From Rhodomicrobium lacus (GTDB lineage Bacteria > Pseudomonadota > Alphaproteobacteria > Rhizobiales > Rhodomicrobiaceae): DNA of 64,000 bases. The notes under the pieces are model-generated. The model was not told the DNA's origin and made no database searches. It saw only the letters and a program-made list of their open reading frames with translations. Shown here in pieces: positions 62,344-64,000 of this stretch. The DNA lies in assembly GCF_003992725.1 (NCBI RefSeq), contig NZ_RZNF01000002.1, positions 1 through 64,000 on the forward strand. The letters are read 5' to 3'. Position 1 is the first letter of the stretch; the number at the start of each line of letters is the position of its first letter. Both the position numbers and the translations under genes were made by a program.

Positions 62344-64000
62344 TGCAGAGAGCCCCCGCTTCAGCACCGGCGAAATCGAAGCGGAGCGCGCCCGTTGTCT
62401 CCGCGAAGGGCGACCTTACGCGCTACCGCCAAAAGCGCGACTTCACGAAAACGCCGGAGCCATCCGGCACCAGGCGAGCGGCGAAGATCCCGGCTCTGCG
62501 CTTCGTCATCCAGAAGCACGCGGCCCGGAGGCTGCATTACGACCTACGCCTTGAACTCGACGGCGTTTACAAGAGCTGGGCGGTGACGAAGGGGCCGAGC
62601 CTCGATCCGTCCGAAAAGCGGCTCGCGGTGCATGTCGAGGATCACCCGCTCGACTACGGCGATTTCGAGGGCATCATCCCGCCGGGCGAGTATGGCGCGG
62701 GGACGGTGATGATATGGGATCGCGGCACATGGGAGCCGGAAGGCGATCCCGAAAAAGGTTACGCCAAGGGCCATCTTGCCTTTACGCTGCATGGCGAAAA
62801 GCTCGGAGGCCGCTGGCATCTCATCCACATCAAGCCGAGGCCGGGCGAGAAGGACCAGCAGTGGCTGCTGTTCAAGTCCGACGACGACTATGCGCACGCC
62901 GAAGCCGACGGCGACATCCTCGAAGACGCGCCCGATTCGGTGGCGACCGGGCGCAGCATGGATGAAATCGCGCGCGACGGCGAGGCGGTCTGGTCCGGCA
63001 AGGCCGGGCTTGTGAAAGGCGATCTATCGCCCGCCGACGGCGCGGAGGAAGCGGAAGCGCCGCCGAAACGCAAGCAAACCCGCACGATGGCCGATGCAAC
63101 CGGTGCGGTGGGAGCCATCCGCGCCGAACGCTCCGAATCGACGCGTGCGGGTTCACGCAAACCGGCTGATGCGAAAGAAAAGGCCGAGGCCGCGACACGC
63201 GCAGCAAACGGCATCGCGGGCGTGAAAAAAGCGCCGTTCCCCGGCTTCGTCGCGCCATGCCTCGCCAAGCTTTGCGAGCGGGCCCCCGACGGCGACGACT
63301 GGCTGCACGAAATCAAGTTCGACGGCTACCGACTGATGGCGCTGGTCGAAAACGGACGCGTTCGCCTGATGACGCGAAGCGGCCTCGACTGGACCGAGCG
63401 TTTCCCCGCCATCGCCGCCGCGTTCGCCGTCTTCCCCGTCGCAGCGGCCATCGTCGACGGCGAGGCCGTAGTCGAGGACCAGGCGGGCGTGTCGAATTTC
63501 TCTGCGCTGCAGGAGGCTTTGTCCACGCGCAAAAGCACCGCCGAAATCGTCTTCTATGCCTTCGACCTTCTCTATCTCGACGGATACGACCTGAGGGGCG
63601 CGAGCCTTGAAGCGCGCAAAGACGTGCTCGCGCCGCTCATCGAAGCGGCCGAAGCGCGGGCGCTTCGCTATTCGGATCATGTCGTGGGTCACGGCGCCGC
63701 CATGGTCGAAAACGCCTGCCGCCTCGGCCTCGAAGGCATTGTATCGAAACGAATCGACGCGCCCTATAGCTCCGGCCGGCACGGGGCATGGCTCAAGACG
63801 AAATGCACGAACCTGCAGGAATTCGTCGTTGGCGGTTATGCGCCGTCGACGGCGATGCGCGGCGCCATCGGCAGCCTGGCGCTCGGCGCTTACGACGATG
63901 GCAAACTCTTGCATGTGGGGCGCGCCGGAACCGGTTTCACGCAAGGCACGGCAAAGGCGCTTTTCAAGCAGCTTCAGCCCTTGCGGCGTGCAACCTCGCC
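62343..64000 (+). CDS. ligD: ATP-dependent DNA ligase LigD, partial at window end
   Basis: The frame is open to the last base, giving 552 residues. Order: a basic N-terminus, then the 3'-phosphoesterase domain (about 35-200: ALRFVIQKHAARRLHYDLRLEL, SWAVTKGPSLDPSEKRLAV, EDHPLDYGDFEG, GEYGAGTVMIWDRGTWE), then a linker, then the ligase domain with the nucleophile lysine in WLHEIKFDGYRLMAL, FYAFDLLYLDGYDL and LEGIVSKRIDAPYSSGRHGAWLKTK. The polymerase domain, if present, lies beyond the window. It works with Ku in repairing double-strand breaks and is translationally coupled to it. Confidence 0.95.
   Translation, partial: MQRAPASAPAKSKRSAPVVSAKGDLTRYRQKRDFTKTPEPSGTRRAAKIPALRFVIQKHAARRLHYDLRLELDGVYKSWAVTKGPSLDPSEKRLAVHVEDHPLDYGDFEGIIPPGEYGAGTVMIWDRGTWEPEGDPEKGYAKGHLAFTLHGEKLGGRWHLIHIKPRPGEKDQQWLLFKSDDDYAHAEADGDILEDAPDSVATGRSMDEIARDGEAVWSGKAGLVKGDLSPADGAEEAEAPPKRKQTRTMADATGAVGAIRAERSESTRAGSRKPADAKEKAEAATRAANGIAGVKKAPFPGFVAPCLAKLCERAPDGDDWLHEIKFDGYRLMALVENGRVRLMTRSGLDWTERFPAIAAAFAVFPVAAAIVDGEAVVEDQAGVSNFSALQEALSTRKSTAEIVFYAFDLLYLDGYDLRGASLEARKDVLAPLIEAAEARALRYSDHVVGHGAAMVENACRLGLEGIVSKRIDAPYSSGRHGAWLKTKCTNLQEFVVGGYAPSTAMRGAIGSLALGAYDDGKLLHVGRAGTGFTQGTAKALFKQLQPLRRATS

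Overview
The window looks like a contig-end segment of an alphaproteobacterial (Hyphomicrobiales-type) chromosome. Evidence: high GC, GCN-rich codons, an rph / pyk-DUF1036 / gap / rpmF / carD / ku-ligD core, a glycerate 2-kinase beside pyruvate kinase, and a NadQ-type (COG4111) NAD regulator. It begins with 16 Gs, most likely a contig-end artefact. All functional statements are from reading motifs and context; no database search was possible.

Region 1 (about 1-33117) is accessory DNA devoted to iron. It opens with a degraded insertion-sequence mosaic. A minus-strand operon follows (8172 down to 1753): entE, entB, entA, an EntD-type phosphopantetheinyl transferase, an O-methyltransferase and entC. 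It makes and activates 2,3-dihydroxybenzoate (DHB). Divergent from it are a heterocyclisation (Cy) protein, a Cy-adenylation protein and a free-standing condensation protein. Convergent with these is a C-PCP-C protein. Together the four reproduce the domain set of the vibriobactin enzymes VibF (Cy-Cy-A-C-PCP-C) and VibH, but with VibF cut into three polypeptides on two strands. The predicted product is a catecholate, probably DHB-oxazoline (or thiazoline) joined to a polyamine. Import and release genes follow: a DUF2218-SIP ferric-siderophore reductase, a TonB receptor, a binding protein and a FecCDE-type transporter. A second import locus then carries a receptor, methyltransferase, binding protein, ATPase and permease.

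Region 2 (about 33118-38632) is the mobile-element end. A second copy of the repeat from the window start is split by a clean 1045-bp IS630-family element with a TA target duplication. Next come an array of nine CTAG sites on near-helical spacing with a perfect 24-bp inverted repeat, a broken vapC, a ParA plus ribbon-helix-helix partition pair, a small HTH protein (excisionase-like) and a tyrosine recombinase whose reading frame runs through a tRNA-Ser(TGA) gene. This suggests an integrative, plasmid-like element at tRNA-Ser that probably carries the siderophore locus; its other end is not seen.

Region 3 (38633-64000) is mostly core. It holds btuB under a cobalamin riboswitch, rph, a foreign-looking HEPN-type gene, pyk and its neighbours, nadC, gap, a ThiE-like protein, a Sel1 protein, an acetate transporter, rpmF, nadQ, carD, a thermonuclease-like protein, a thiolase, a GST, an SDR, and the NHEJ pair ku-ligD, with ligD running off the end.
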